From: Chryseobacterium taeanense
GTDB taxonomy: Bacteria; Bacteroidota; Bacteroidia; Flavobacteriales; Weeksellaceae
NCBI RefSeq assembly: GCF_900099685.1
Contig: NZ_FNDW01000006.1
Location: 186,001-250,000 of the forward strand
Direction of reading: 5' to 3'
Length of the DNA stretch: 64,000 nt
Below are positions 18,419 to 27,363 of this stretch, piece after piece (position 1 is the first letter of the stretch; the number at the start of each line of letters is the position of its first letter). The position numbers and the translations under genes were made by a program. Below the pieces are notes generated by a model, which was not told where the DNA came from, did no database searches, and was given only the letters and a program-made list of their open reading frames with translations.

Positions 18419-20524
18419 ATGAAAGGATTATTTTTTTTAGGCCTTACCATAGGCTCAGTGGCCTTTATCCAGGCACAGAATACCGATTCCTTACAAATAA
18501 AGGAAATTGAAGCTGTTAATTTTACCAAAAGACTGCCTGTTGCTAAAGAGATCATCAACGTTCAGAGAGATTTAGATAGTAAAAATCTCGGACAGGATCT
18601 TCCGATTCTCCTTAAAAACCAAACCTCTGTGATTTCAACTTCTGATGCCGGAAACGGGGTAGGCTATACCGGTTTCAGAATTCGTGGTGTCTCAGGAAGC
18701 GGCATCAATGTCATGATGAACGGAGTTCCGTACAATGATTCTGAAAGCCAAGGTACTTTCTTTGTGAATGTTCCTGATCTTACGAGTTCTGCATCGCAAA
18801 TTGTCATTCAGCGGGGTGTGGGAACATCGAATAACGGAGCCGCGGCTTTTGGAGCAAGCATTAACGTGCTTTCAAAAGATCCGGAAGACAAGTTTTATGT
18901 AAAAACAGATGACAGTTATGGATCATTTAATACCTATAAATATTCCGCAGAACTTGGTTCCGGAAAATTCTGGGGCAACCGTCTTTCTGTGATGGGAAGA
19001 TATACGCATATTAATTCCGACGGATATATCGACAGGGCGTTTTCAAAGCTGAATTCTTACAACTTTACAGCTTTGTACGAAGAAGGAAATACCAGAATCC
19101 GCCTGATGGCGTTCGGTGGTAAAGAGAAAACCTATCAGGCCTGGAACGGAATCGACAGAAAAACCTGGGAAACCGATCCAAAATTCAATTATTCCGGGGC
19201 AATTTACGATGCCAACTGGGAGAATATTGTAGGCTTTTACGATAATGAAACCGACAACTACAGACAGAATCATTATCAGTTGCTTTGGCAGCAAAAGTTT
19301 AATGATAAATGGAACCTTGAGACCACTTTCCATTATACAAAAGGAAAAGGATACTACGAAAATTATAAGCAGGGCGATCCTTTTGCCAGATACAATTTGC
19401 CGGATTTTAATGGTGAAGAATATTCGGATTTTATCAGAAAGAAATGGTTGAATAATGATTTCTACGGAATGGTATCAACTCTTTATGGAAAACTGGGAAT
19501 TGTTGATTTAAATTTTGGTGCAGTTGCGAATCAATATTACGGAAGGCATTTCGGAAATGTGACAGGTGTTTTCGTTCCGCAGATTGATGAACACGAATAT
19601 TACAGAAACCGCTCGGTTAAGAATGAAGTGGCAGGATTTGCAAAAGCATTGGTAAGAGTACATGATTTTGAGTTCTTCGGAGATCTTCAGCTGAGAAATG
19701 TGGACTACAATATAAAAATCTTAACTTCAGGAGATGACGAAGGCGCTAATTTGGATAAAAACTGGCTGTTTTTCAATCCGAAAGTTGGAGTTAACTATAA
19801 TATTGGCAATGGAAAAATCTTTGTTTCCTACGCCCATGCTCACCGTGAACCGAATCGTGACGACCTTTTGGCAAATAATGACGTAAAAGCAGAAAAACTT
19901 CACGATTTTGAAGCAGGTCTGGAAAGACAGTTCGGACCTGTATCTTTTACAGCGAACTTATATTATATGTATTATGTCAATCAGCTTGTTCTGAATGGTG
20001 AGCTGAATAACGTAGGCGCATTCATCAGAACCAATTCAGGTAAAAGTTTCCGCAGCGGAATCGAACTTGGAGCTTTGGCTAAACTTTCCAAGCAATGGGA
20101 ACTTACCGGAAATGTGAGTTTCAGCAATAATAGGAATTTAGACTTTAAAGTGGAAAATGAAAGTGGCGTGCAGGATCTCGGAAATACTCAGATTTCCTTC
20201 TCGCCGGACGTGATCGCCAATCTCGGAATCAGATTTAATCCCGATAAAAACTTCCAGTTTGCCCTTACTAATCAATATGTAGGAAAACAGTATCTCGACA
20301 ATTCTGAAGACCAAAATCTCCAGCTGAAAGATTATTTTCTGACCGATTTTAACGCCCAATATCAATTCAAAATTAAAAATAATGACATCGCCCTCAAGCT
20401 CCTGGTCAATAATATTTTCAACAAAAAATATGTGAACAACGGCGCTGTGTACGATGGCTCTCCGTACTATTTTTCTCAGGCAGGAACGAATTTTATGTTC
20501 GGGATCAGCTGGAAAATTCAGTAA
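18419..20524 (+). CDS. TonB-dependent receptor, probable thiamine outer-membrane transporter
   Basis: 701 aa with a signal peptide (to about FIQAQN), a plug domain (residues ~35-150 with GYTGFRIRGVSGSG, NGVPYNDSESQG and VQRG-like IQRGVGTSNNG) and a TonB-dependent beta-barrel ending in an aromatic-rich strand (FMFGISWKIQ). There is no carboxypeptidase-like N-terminal domain. Control by a TPP riboswitch makes thiamine or a precursor the likely substrate; TPP-regulated TonB receptors have been predicted in Bacteroidetes as thiamine transporters. The inner-membrane partner (for example pnuT) is not adjacent. Confidence 0.9.
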   Translation: MKGLFFLGLTIGSVAFIQAQNTDSLQIKEIEAVNFTKRLPVAKEIINVQRDLDSKNLGQDLPILLKNQTSVISTSDAGNGVGYTGFRIRGVSGSGINVMMNGVPYNDSESQGTFFVNVPDLTSSASQIVIQRGVGTSNNGAAAFGASINVLSKDPEDKFYVKTDDSYGSFNTYKYSAELGSGKFWGNRLSVMGRYTHINSDGYIDRAFSKLNSYNFTALYEEGNTRIRLMAFGGKEKTYQAWNGIDRKTWETDPKFNYSGAIYDANWENIVGFYDNETDNYRQNHYQLLWQQKFNDKWNLETTFHYTKGKGYYENYKQGDPFARYNLPDFNGEEYSDFIRKKWLNNDFYGMVSTLYGKLGIVDLNFGAVANQYYGRHFGNVTGVFVPQIDEHEYYRNRSVKNEVAGFAKALVRVHDFEFFGDLQLRNVDYNIKILTSGDDEGANLDKNWLFFNPKVGVNYNIGNGKIFVSYAHAHREPNRDDLLANNDVKAEKLHDFEAGLERQFGPVSFTANLYYMYYVNQLVLNGELNNVGAFIRTNSGKSFRSGIELGALAKLSKQWELTGNVSFSNNRNLDFKVENESGVQDLGNTQISFSPDVIANLGIRFNPDKNFQFALTNQYVGKQYLDNSEDQNLQLKDYFLTDFNAQYQFKIKNNDIALKLLVNNIFNKKYVNNGAVYDGSPYYFSQAGTNFMFGISWKIQ

Positions 20525-20574
20525 TCAATCAGGCTATATTGAAATAATTATAGTAAAAAGTAAAGTTAGATTTT

Positions 20575-20602
20575 AAGGCTGCTTCGGTGGCCTTTTTATT
20601 TT
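20575..20602 (+). terminator. Terminator with UUCG tetraloop
   Basis: AAGGC at 20575-20579 pairs with GCCTT at 20590-20594, extended by two G-U pairs and a C-G closing pair around a UUCG loop; a T-rich tract follows. Confidence 0.85.
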
Positions 20603-20611
20603 TAAGAAGCT

Positions 20612-20720
20612 GATCCCGCTATCCACTATATCTTTTGGGTTACGGCCTCCGCTTTGCTCCGGCCGCAACCCAAAAGGATGCCGTTTCTATCGGGGCTAGG
20701 GTAGCAGTCGGCATTTGATG
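20612..20720. repeat. Intergenic palindromic repeat element
   Basis: Arms 20632-20647 and 20661-20676 are complementary at 15 of 16 positions (CTTTTGGGTTaCGGCC type) around a 13-nt loop, and the block is much more GC-rich than its surroundings. The flanks (CCCGCTATCC.. and ..TCGGGGCTAGG) resemble a dispersed repeat I recall from several flavobacterial genomes. This copy is the only one in the window, so its status as a repeat rests on memory and not on local evidence. Confidence 0.6.
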
Positions 20721-20794
20721 GTACTGGCTCTCGAAGTCAATATGGTTTACCAATGCATGGAAATAAAATCTCACAAAAAGTCATGAAAAAGTCA

Positions 20795-20802
20795 TAAATT
20801 TG
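20795..20802 (+). promoter_or_regulatory. -7 box for the HU-like gene
   Basis: TAAATTTG is a perfect TAnnTTTG match and ends 7 bp before the ATG at 20810, which suggests a nearly leaderless transcript. No -33 element is clear. Confidence 0.45.
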
Positions 20803-20809
20803 CCACCAA

Positions 20810-21580
20810 ATGAATATTTCAGCTTACATTTTAGAATATTTGAAACAGTTCGGAACCGTTACCGTTCCGGATTTTGGCATATTTTCGTTAGAAAAATCCA
20901 AGGCAATTATCAATTCCGAAAATGGGAGTATTCTTCCTCCTGCAAGCAAAATTGTGTACACGCCGGATTACAGGGTGAAGTCTGATGATCTGGCGGCTTT
21001 CATTGCCGGGCACAAACAGATGACTGTAGACGCATCCAAAACAGATTTGCAGATTCAGACCGATTTCTGGAAGAAAAAATTACAGGCCGATCAGATGCTG
21101 GAAATTCAGGGACTCGGCACCCTCTTTGTTGAGGATGGCGAAACGCATTTCAAAGGAAACAGGCTTCAGTCCGATCATCCTGATTTTTATGGTCTTGAAG
21201 AAATTAAATTTTCAGACATTAATAATAAGGAAACTAATACATCTGCTGTCAAAAAATCCGAAAAAGATTACAGGTTTAATAAATCTATTCTCTGGATTTT
21301 CCTTATTGTTATTCCTGTTTTAGGACTTCTGTACGTCGCTTATACGCAGCAGGAACTCCTTTTTGGTAAAAAATCTTTTGACAAAGCAAATGTTTCCGTG
21401 CAGACCACAACACACAGAATCAAAAAAGATACTGCGAAAGTAAAGGTAATTACACCGCCGGTTGCAGCAGATTCTTTAAAAAAGGATAGCATTAAGGAAC
21501 AGAATATTCAGCCTGTAGCAGAAAAAACGGTAAAAGTTCCTGTATCTACAAACAACACTAAGAAAAAATGGCAAAAATAA
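20810..21580 (+). CDS. HU-CCDC81-like membrane-anchored protein
   Basis: 256 aa. The first ~60 residues (YILEYLKQFGTVTVPDFGIF) and a second ~60-residue unit (IQTDFWKKKLQADQMLEIQGLGTLFVED) look like the tandem HU/IHF-fold domains of the bacterial HU-CCDC81 family. A single transmembrane helix follows at about 163-180 (ILWIFLIVIPVLGLLYVAYT), and a Lys/Thr-rich tail of about 75 residues lies beyond it. The HU domains should be cytoplasmic, so the protein may tether nucleic acid or a partner to the membrane; Bacteroidetes versions often carry SPOR domains at the far end, which this one lacks. It overlaps the thioesterase gene by 13 bp. Confidence 0.75.
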   Translation: MNISAYILEYLKQFGTVTVPDFGIFSLEKSKAIINSENGSILPPASKIVYTPDYRVKSDDLAAFIAGHKQMTVDASKTDLQIQTDFWKKKLQADQMLEIQGLGTLFVEDGETHFKGNRLQSDHPDFYGLEEIKFSDINNKETNTSAVKKSEKDYRFNKSILWIFLIVIPVLGLLYVAYTQQELLFGKKSFDKANVSVQTTTHRIKKDTAKVKVITPPVAADSLKKDSIKEQNIQPVAEKTVKVPVSTNNTKKKWQK

Positions 21581-22089
21581 AAAAAGCGTCAGAATCCCTG
21601 ACGGTGATGACGAATATCGTTCTTCCCAATGATACAAATCAATTAAGAAATCTTTTCGGAGGCGAACTGTTGGCAAGAATGGACAGATGTGCGTCTATCT
21701 CAGCAACAAGACATTGTGAAAGAAGGGTAGTAACCGCTTCGGTAAATCATGTTTCATTCGATCATCCGATTCCTGAAGGTGGAATCGTCGTGATGGAATC
21801 TAAAGTTTCGAGAGCGTTTTCTACTTCCATGGAAATTTATGTAGATGTTTGGTTGGATGATCCTATCAATCATAAAAAAATTCAGACCAACAAAGGGATT
21901 TACACTTTTGTAGCAGTTGACGAATTTAACCGCCCGATCCCGATCCCCGAAATGCAGCCTGAGACAGATCTTGAAAAAGAAAGATATGCGGCGGCTTTAA
22001 GACGCAAAGAGTTATCTCTGATTCTTTCCGGAAGAATGAAACCGGCAGAATCTGTGGAGCTTAAAAAGCTTTTTCAGGAACCGAGCTAA
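21568..22089 (+). CDS. Acyl-CoA thioesterase (hot-dog fold, YciA/BACH type)
   Basis: 173 aa. The hot-dog domain has the family signature LPNDTNQLRNLFGGELLARMD, with the catalytic Asp/Asn region, then VNHVSFDHPIPEGGIV and VDVWLDDP. These enzymes hydrolyse acyl-CoA to free acid and CoA in the cytoplasm. The start overlaps the preceding gene by 13 bp, so it is probably translated from the same mRNA, although the two products have no obvious functional link. Confidence 0.92.
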   Translation: MAKIKKASESLTVMTNIVLPNDTNQLRNLFGGELLARMDRCASISATRHCERRVVTASVNHVSFDHPIPEGGIVVMESKVSRAFSTSMEIYVDVWLDDPINHKKIQTNKGIYTFVAVDEFNRPIPIPEMQPETDLEKERYAAALRRKELSLILSGRMKPAESVELKKLFQEPS

Positions 22090-22221
22090 TTAAAAAACAA
22101 AAACACAAATCTTTACACAAATTTCAACAAATAATTATTCTTGTTATTAATATAAAATAGTGTATTTCGTAATGCAACATGATGGAAAATATAATTTCTG
22201 AAAATGAAATCTCGAAATATG

Positions 22222-23157
22222 AAAATACTTCTTCTCGATAAAAATCATCCTTTAATTACCGAACAGCTTTTAGCCAAAAATTTTATTCTTGAAGAAGATT
22301 TCACGTCTTCATACGATGAGGTTTGTCATAAAATTGAAAATTATGACGGTGTCATTATCAGAAGCAGAATCCCTTTAGATAAAAACTTTTTGGAGAAAGC
22401 AAAAAATCTGAAATTTATTGCACGAGTAGGAGCAGGGATGGAAAATATTGATATTCCTGTAGCAGAAAAGCTTGGAATTCAGTTAATCAACTCTCCGGAA
22501 GGAAACCGTGATTCCGTGGCGGAACATGTTGTCGGAATGCTGCTTATTCTTATGAACCGTCTTTTTATTGCTTCTCAGGAAGTTAAAAATGGAATCTGGC
22601 TTCGTGAAGAAAACAGAGGCGATGAGCTGCTGGGCAAAACTGTTGGTCTTATCGGCTACGGAAATATGGGAAAAGCTACGGCAAAAAGACTTTCCGGTTT
22701 TGGATGTAAAGTGATTTTCCATGATATTCTTTCGGGACTTTCTGATGAATATGCTACACAGGTTTCTCTTGAAGAACTTAAAGAAAAAGCAGAGGTTCTT
22801 AGTCTTCATATTCCGTTGACTGACGAATCATATTATCTGGTTGACGGTCCTTTTATATCAGATATGAAGAATGATTTCTATTTCGTGAATACTGCCAGAG
22901 GGAAAAATGTGGAAACAAAAAGTCTGGTGGAGGCCATAAAAGCCGGAAAAGTAAAAGGAGCTTGTCTTGATGTTCTGGAATACGAAAAGTCATCATTTGA
23001 AAAATTGGAATCTGAAAATGAAGATCTTAAATTTCTTCTGGAATCCGAAAAAGTAATAGTGACACCACACATCGCTGGCTGGACTGTGCAAAGCAAGGAA
23101 AAGCTCGCGCAGGTGATTGTGGATAAAATTATAGCACAGTTCTTAAATAAGTTTTGA
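22222..23157 (+). CDS. D-isomer specific 2-hydroxyacid dehydrogenase (SerA-like)
   Basis: About 311 aa from the ATG at 22222 (an in-frame ATG at 22204 adds 6 residues). The Rossmann motif GLIGYGNMGKA binds NAD(H), and the catalytic pattern Arg (NTARGKNVE), Glu (about LEYEKSSFEK) and His (TPHIAGWT) is present. It lacks the C-terminal ACT domain of full-length SerA, so it is a short-form enzyme, possibly a 3-phosphoglycerate or hydroxypyruvate-type dehydrogenase. No serB or serC lies nearby, so the substrate is uncertain. Confidence 0.9.
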   Translation, partial: KILLLDKNHPLITEQLLAKNFILEEDFTSSYDEVCHKIENYDGVIIRSRIPLDKNFLEKAKNLKFIARVGAGMENIDIPVAEKLGIQLINSPEGNRDSVAEHVVGMLLILMNRLFIASQEVKNGIWLREENRGDELLGKTVGLIGYGNMGKATAKRLSGFGCKVIFHDILSGLSDEYATQVSLEELKEKAEVLSLHIPLTDESYYLVDGPFISDMKNDFYFVNTARGKNVETKSLVEAIKAGKVKGACLDVLEYEKSSFEKLESENEDLKFLLESEKVIVTPHIAGWTVQSKEKLAQVIVDKIIAQFLNKF

Positions 23158-23292
23158 GCTTCTATTTTTAATGACTCTGAAAAGGGGATCTGATGTACCT
23201 TATTATTATGTTAAATAATTCATAATTTAGAATCATTTTTTAATAATTATTTTCAGTTTTATTAAATTGCCGCTCATTTTGAAATTCGTAAG

Positions 23293-24549
23293 ATGCGTAC
23301 TTTTATACTTATTATCACTGTTTTTTTATCCCTTTTTTCATGCAAAAACAAATCTGAAAATCAGGAAGCTGTCGTTGAAAGTACGACGAATCTTCCCAAT
23401 TACGGGAATGTAGATTTAAGTAAGGTTTTTACAAAAGAAGACAGTCGGATTCAAGATAAGGCGTCACTTGTACGATACATCGATCAGTATTACAAAAGAG
23501 TTTGGGAGAGAGGGGATCTCAGCGGTGGAATTCTGGTAGCTAAAGGAGATGATATTCTGTACGAAAACTACAGAGGTTTTGCGAGAGAAGGGAATCAGGA
23601 TCCTATCGGTAGAAATACTCCACTCCACGTAGCTTCTGTCTCAAAAACACTCACCGCAATGGCTATGCTTAAATTGGTAGAAGCCGGAAAAATAAAACTC
23701 TCAGATCACCTGACTGAGTTTTTTCCGGGATTTCCTTATCCGAATGTAACCGTTAAGACATTGCTCGACCAGAGAAGCGGTCTTCCGAAATATGAATACT
23801 TTATCACAAAAATAAAGCCGGCTCCCGATGAACTTTCAAAAGATTTCCTTACCAATCAGGATATTTTGAATATGATGATTAAATATAAACCTGATCTGGC
23901 AAGAGAAACGGATACCGGATTCATGTATTGCAATACCAATTTTGCTATGCTTGCACTGCTTATTGAGAAAGTGACAAAAATACCTTTTCCACAAGCTATG
24001 AAAGAAATGGTTTTTGAACCGCTAAAGATGAAAAATACTTTTATTTTTCAGGAAAAAGATATTCCTACAGCATCACAATCGTTCTATTATGGTGCAAACA
24101 GACTGTATCCTTTAGATAGGCTGGATTTGATTTATGGAGATAAAAATGTGTACACCACACCAAGAGATCTTTATAATTTCTCTAAAGCGATGTTTTCGAA
24201 GGATTTCTTAAAACTGGAACTCATGGAACAGGTTTTTACACCTTACAGCAATGAAAAGTCCGGCATGAATAACTATGGGTTTGGTTTCAGAATGAAAATT
24301 TTCGATAACGGTGAAAAACTCACGTATCATAATGGGTGGTGGCACGGAACCAACTCTGTTTTTGCTCATTTGCTGAAATCAAAAGTGACAATTGTGGCGA
24401 TAGGCAACAAGTATTCAAACAGAGTCTACACAGCACTTGCTCTTTCGGGATTGTTTGAAGATTTTCCTGCTCAGAAAGATAAGCTCCACAGTGTTATGAG
24501 TGATGATAAAGATACATTGAAAGGACATGGCGAAGTTTATGGAGAATAA
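23293..24549 (+). CDS. Serine hydrolase, class C beta-lactamase/PBP-like lipoprotein
   Basis: 418 aa. A lipobox (SLFSC) follows a short signal sequence, so the protein is probably membrane-anchored in the periplasm or outer membrane. The catalytic motifs are Ser115-x-x-Lys118 in ASVSKTLTAM, Tyr212-Cys-Asn214 in MYCNTNF, and WHGTNS as the HxG-like third motif. These match the beta-lactamase-related family of esterases and DD-peptidases. Physiological substrate and antibiotic activity cannot be inferred from sequence alone. Confidence 0.92.
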   Translation: MRTFILIITVFLSLFSCKNKSENQEAVVESTTNLPNYGNVDLSKVFTKEDSRIQDKASLVRYIDQYYKRVWERGDLSGGILVAKGDDILYENYRGFAREGNQDPIGRNTPLHVASVSKTLTAMAMLKLVEAGKIKLSDHLTEFFPGFPYPNVTVKTLLDQRSGLPKYEYFITKIKPAPDELSKDFLTNQDILNMMIKYKPDLARETDTGFMYCNTNFAMLALLIEKVTKIPFPQAMKEMVFEPLKMKNTFIFQEKDIPTASQSFYYGANRLYPLDRLDLIYGDKNVYTTPRDLYNFSKAMFSKDFLKLELMEQVFTPYSNEKSGMNNYGFGFRMKIFDNGEKLTYHNGWWHGTNSVFAHLLKSKVTIVAIGNKYSNRVYTALALSGLFEDFPAQKDKLHSVMSDDKDTLKGHGEVYGE

Positions 24550-24574
24550 TGTTTATTTTTGTGTAAACATTTTC

Positions 24575-26317
24575 ATGAAAAGACTTCTTTTATTATTTGT
24601 TTTTGGCTTTCTTCTGCAGTCGTGTGCAAGAGTGGGATCACCTGTGGGAGGACCGAAAGATTCCTTGGCTCCTAAGTTTTTAGGTTCAAATATAGATACG
24701 ACGCGTATCAATGTTCCAAGAGATATTAAGGAACTGCGCATTGATTTTGACGAATATGTCACGTTGAAAGACATCAACAAAAATCTCAGTATTTCTCCTC
24801 CGATTAAAAATATTACGAGAATTATTCCTTCCAATATTGCTAATAAATTCGTTCTTATTCAATGGAAAGATACTTTGCAGGCCAATACAACGTACAATTT
24901 TAATTTTGGAAACGCCATTGCGGATAACAATGAGAATAATATTCTAAGATATTTCAATTTTGCCTTTTCTACAGGCGATAAGCTTGATGATCTTTATATT
25001 AGTGGAGAGGTAAAAGATGCTCTTTCTATTAAAAAAGCAAGCGAAAATAAATTTGTTATAGGACTTTATCCCGTAAAAGACACGATCGACTACAAACAGA
25101 AGCCGTACTATATTACAAAAGTGGATGACGATGGCTATTATGAGCTGAATTATCTTGCTCCCGGAAAATACAGGATTATTGCCTACGAAGACGAGAACGG
25201 GAATTCAATCTACGATCCGGGAAAAGAAAAGGTAGGATTTCAGAAAGATTCTGTGGTTGTTGAAAAATCTATTTCGGGATTGAATTTAAAGCTTTATCCA
25301 TCTAAAAAAACGGTGAAATATCTGGAGATGAAAGAAGTGCCGGGAGGTGTTTCAATGGCTTTTGAAGGAAGACCAGATAGTGTAACGGTGAAATCACTAA
25401 ACGAAAAACTTACGGATTATAAAGTAACCCATAAGCCAAAATCTGATACGGTAAGAATCTGGTTTGATGCCGTAAAAAGCAATATTGGTCAGAGTACCGT
25501 TGAAAATTTAAAATTCGGGTATAATGCCGGAACTAAAAAAGACACGCTTTACAATGCTTCACTTTTTTACCGCTATAATGCCAAGAATACAATGGATGTA
25601 AATAGTGATAACGGTGGCGGAATGTTAGCTCCGAAACAGGATTTTAAAATCAGCTCAAATTACTATATCAATTCTATCAATACAGATAAGTGGATTTTCA
25701 GAGCTGAAGGTGACAGCCTGAATACGTTGCCTTTTACCGCAAAAATTTCTGAAACCAATCCTTATCAGATCATCGTGCACGCAGATTATATTTCAGGAAA
25801 AAAGTATCAGCTAACGGTTCCGAAAGAGACAATTTCATCCTTCTATGCTAAAAATTATCAGTCAAAACGATTTGATTTTGAAGTTGATAAAGTTGAAAAT
25901 TACGGCAGCCTAGCCTTTAAGCTGGAAAACGCGCCGTCTACAAGCTATTGGATTCAGCTTGTGGATTCTTCAGATAAAGTAGCGTATCAGAAATATACCA
26001 AAGGAAGTGAAGTTAAATTTGATATCCTGAAGCCAGGCGAATATGTTGTAAAAATACTGGTCGATAATAATGAGAATAAATATTGGGATGAAGCAGATTT
26101 TGTAAATGATGTGTTTGCGGAAGATTCTTATATTTATTACAAAATGGTAGTCGTAAGACCTTTATGGGATACCAATGAAAATTGGGATTTGAAAGATACA
26201 AGAGTACTCGACACTTCAAAGCTGACGGCTCCGAAAACAGACAGTACACCTTCTCAGAAAGACAATAAGAATCTGGATTTGCAATCTGATAAATCTTTGC
26301 TGACACCAACAAGGTAA
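24575..26317 (+). CDS. Ig-like domain lipoprotein (Big_5 type)
   Basis: I chose the ATG at 24575 because it opens a normal lipoprotein signal (KRLLLLFVFGFLLQSC) with the Cys about 16 residues in; the frame stays open upstream to 24527 but that would bury the signal. A perfect TATTTTTG box at 24554-24561 also precedes this start. After the conserved GSPVGGPKDSLAP stretch, a bacterial Ig-like domain of the Big_5 type covers about residues 30-130, and a long beta-rich body follows (about 580 aa in all). A surface or cell-envelope role is likely; the exact function is unknown. Confidence 0.85.
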   Translation: MKRLLLLFVFGFLLQSCARVGSPVGGPKDSLAPKFLGSNIDTTRINVPRDIKELRIDFDEYVTLKDINKNLSISPPIKNITRIIPSNIANKFVLIQWKDTLQANTTYNFNFGNAIADNNENNILRYFNFAFSTGDKLDDLYISGEVKDALSIKKASENKFVIGLYPVKDTIDYKQKPYYITKVDDDGYYELNYLAPGKYRIIAYEDENGNSIYDPGKEKVGFQKDSVVVEKSISGLNLKLYPSKKTVKYLEMKEVPGGVSMAFEGRPDSVTVKSLNEKLTDYKVTHKPKSDTVRIWFDAVKSNIGQSTVENLKFGYNAGTKKDTLYNASLFYRYNAKNTMDVNSDNGGGMLAPKQDFKISSNYYINSINTDKWIFRAEGDSLNTLPFTAKISETNPYQIIVHADYISGKKYQLTVPKETISSFYAKNYQSKRFDFEVDKVENYGSLAFKLENAPSTSYWIQLVDSSDKVAYQKYTKGSEVKFDILKPGEYVVKILVDNNENKYWDEADFVNDVFAEDSYIYYKMVVVRPLWDTNENWDLKDTRVLDTSKLTAPKTDSTPSQKDNKNLDLQSDKSLLTPTR

Positions 26318-26318
26318 A

Positions 26319-26777
26319 ATGAAAACATTTAAAAAAATACTATTCTGGAGTCTGATCGGCTTTGCGCTGATTCAGTTCATTCCTACGGATAAAGTGAATG
26401 AGCCTGTTGACCGCAGAGTAAATTTTATTGATGTAAAAAAGACACCTCAGAAAATCGCAAAACTCATTAGAGGAGCTTGCTACGACTGTCACTCCAACGA
26501 AACAGTATATCCGGAATATGCCTATGTAGCTCCTGTTTCATGGTCTGTGAAGAGTCACGTAAACGAAGGTCGGGAACATCTTAATTTTTCCGTTTGGGGT
26601 ACATACAATAAAGAGCTGAAAGAAAGTATGCTCAATAAATCTGTACAGACAATTCAAAATAAAACAATGCCGATGCCCGGTTATATTGTTTATCATAAAG
26701 CAGCTAATTTATCCGACGCTGAAAGAGCTTTGCTGACAAGATATTTCAATGAAATTTTAGAATCAAAAACTTACTGA
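26319..26777 (+). CDS. Haem-binding domain protein with CxxCH motif
   Basis: 152 aa. An N-terminal membrane segment or uncleaved signal (ILFWSLIGFALIQFIP) is followed by a CYDCH haem-attachment motif, with an SNETVYPEYAYVAPVSW stretch after it that is typical of the small haem_bd family of Bacteroidetes. The protein is probably anchored on the periplasmic face. The start codon lies 1 bp after the stop codon of the Ig-like lipoprotein, so the two are probably co-transcribed. Confidence 0.88.
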   Translation: MKTFKKILFWSLIGFALIQFIPTDKVNEPVDRRVNFIDVKKTPQKIAKLIRGACYDCHSNETVYPEYAYVAPVSWSVKSHVNEGREHLNFSVWGTYNKELKESMLNKSVQTIQNKTMPMPGYIVYHKAANLSDAERALLTRYFNEILESKTY

Positions 26778-26847
26778 TAAATTCCCACAGCTTGTAAAGG
26801 TTTAGTTTATAGCGATCTTCACAATCTGCGGGAAATGTGTAATAATA

Positions 26848-27363
26848 TTAATAAGACTTCAGGTATTCTTCAAAAAACTTTTTCTGAGAATCAAAGGCAA
26901 TGTCTTCCAGGTTAAGATCTTTTATAGGAATCCAGATCGCTTCCGAAATTTCCGAAAAATCAAGATTTACCTCGAACTTTTCAGCGACATTATATTCGTA
27001 AAAGAGATCAATTGTATTGTAATCAATTTCTTTGTACTGATAAATATTTGGAAGACTTTTCAGATATTTTAATTTTGAAATATCCACCTCAAGCTGCAGT
27101 TCTTCAAAAAGTTCTCTTTTACAGGTTTCTTCAGCGCTTTCCTTTGGATCTACAAATCCTCCTGCAAGATCAAGCTTGCCTTTTTTCGGATCTCTGTTCC
27201 TTCGGGTAAGATAAATTTCATTGTCACAGCGTATTACAACAGCAACTGCTCCTGCTACATTATTGTACAACCGAAAATTACAGTTTGAGCAGCTCCATTT
27301 CTTTTCGCCATCCCAGTTTAGAGATTCTTTACCACAGTTTGGGCAGTATTTCAATATTTTCAT
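26848..27363 (-). CDS. Nudix hydrolase with N-terminal zinc ribbon
   Basis: 171 aa. Cys7 and Cys10, then Cys25 and Cys28, form a zinc-ribbon (CPNCGK, CSNCN). The Nudix box follows in GGFVDPKESAEETCKRELFEELQ (broken here only by description), with all the metal-binding Glu residues. This layout is typical of NADH-pyrophosphatase-like and related hydrolases of nucleoside diphosphate derivatives. The ATG shares one base with the stop codon of xerD (TAATG), so the gene is in the xerD transcription unit. Confidence 0.92.
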   Translation of the reverse strand: MKILKYCPNCGKESLNWDGEKKWSCSNCNFRLYNNVAGAVAVVIRCDNEIYLTRRNRDPKKGKLDLAGGFVDPKESAEETCKRELFEELQLEVDISKLKYLKSLPNIYQYKEIDYNTIDLFYEYNVAEKFEVNLDFSEISEAIWIPIKDLNLEDIAFDSQKKFFEEYLKSY

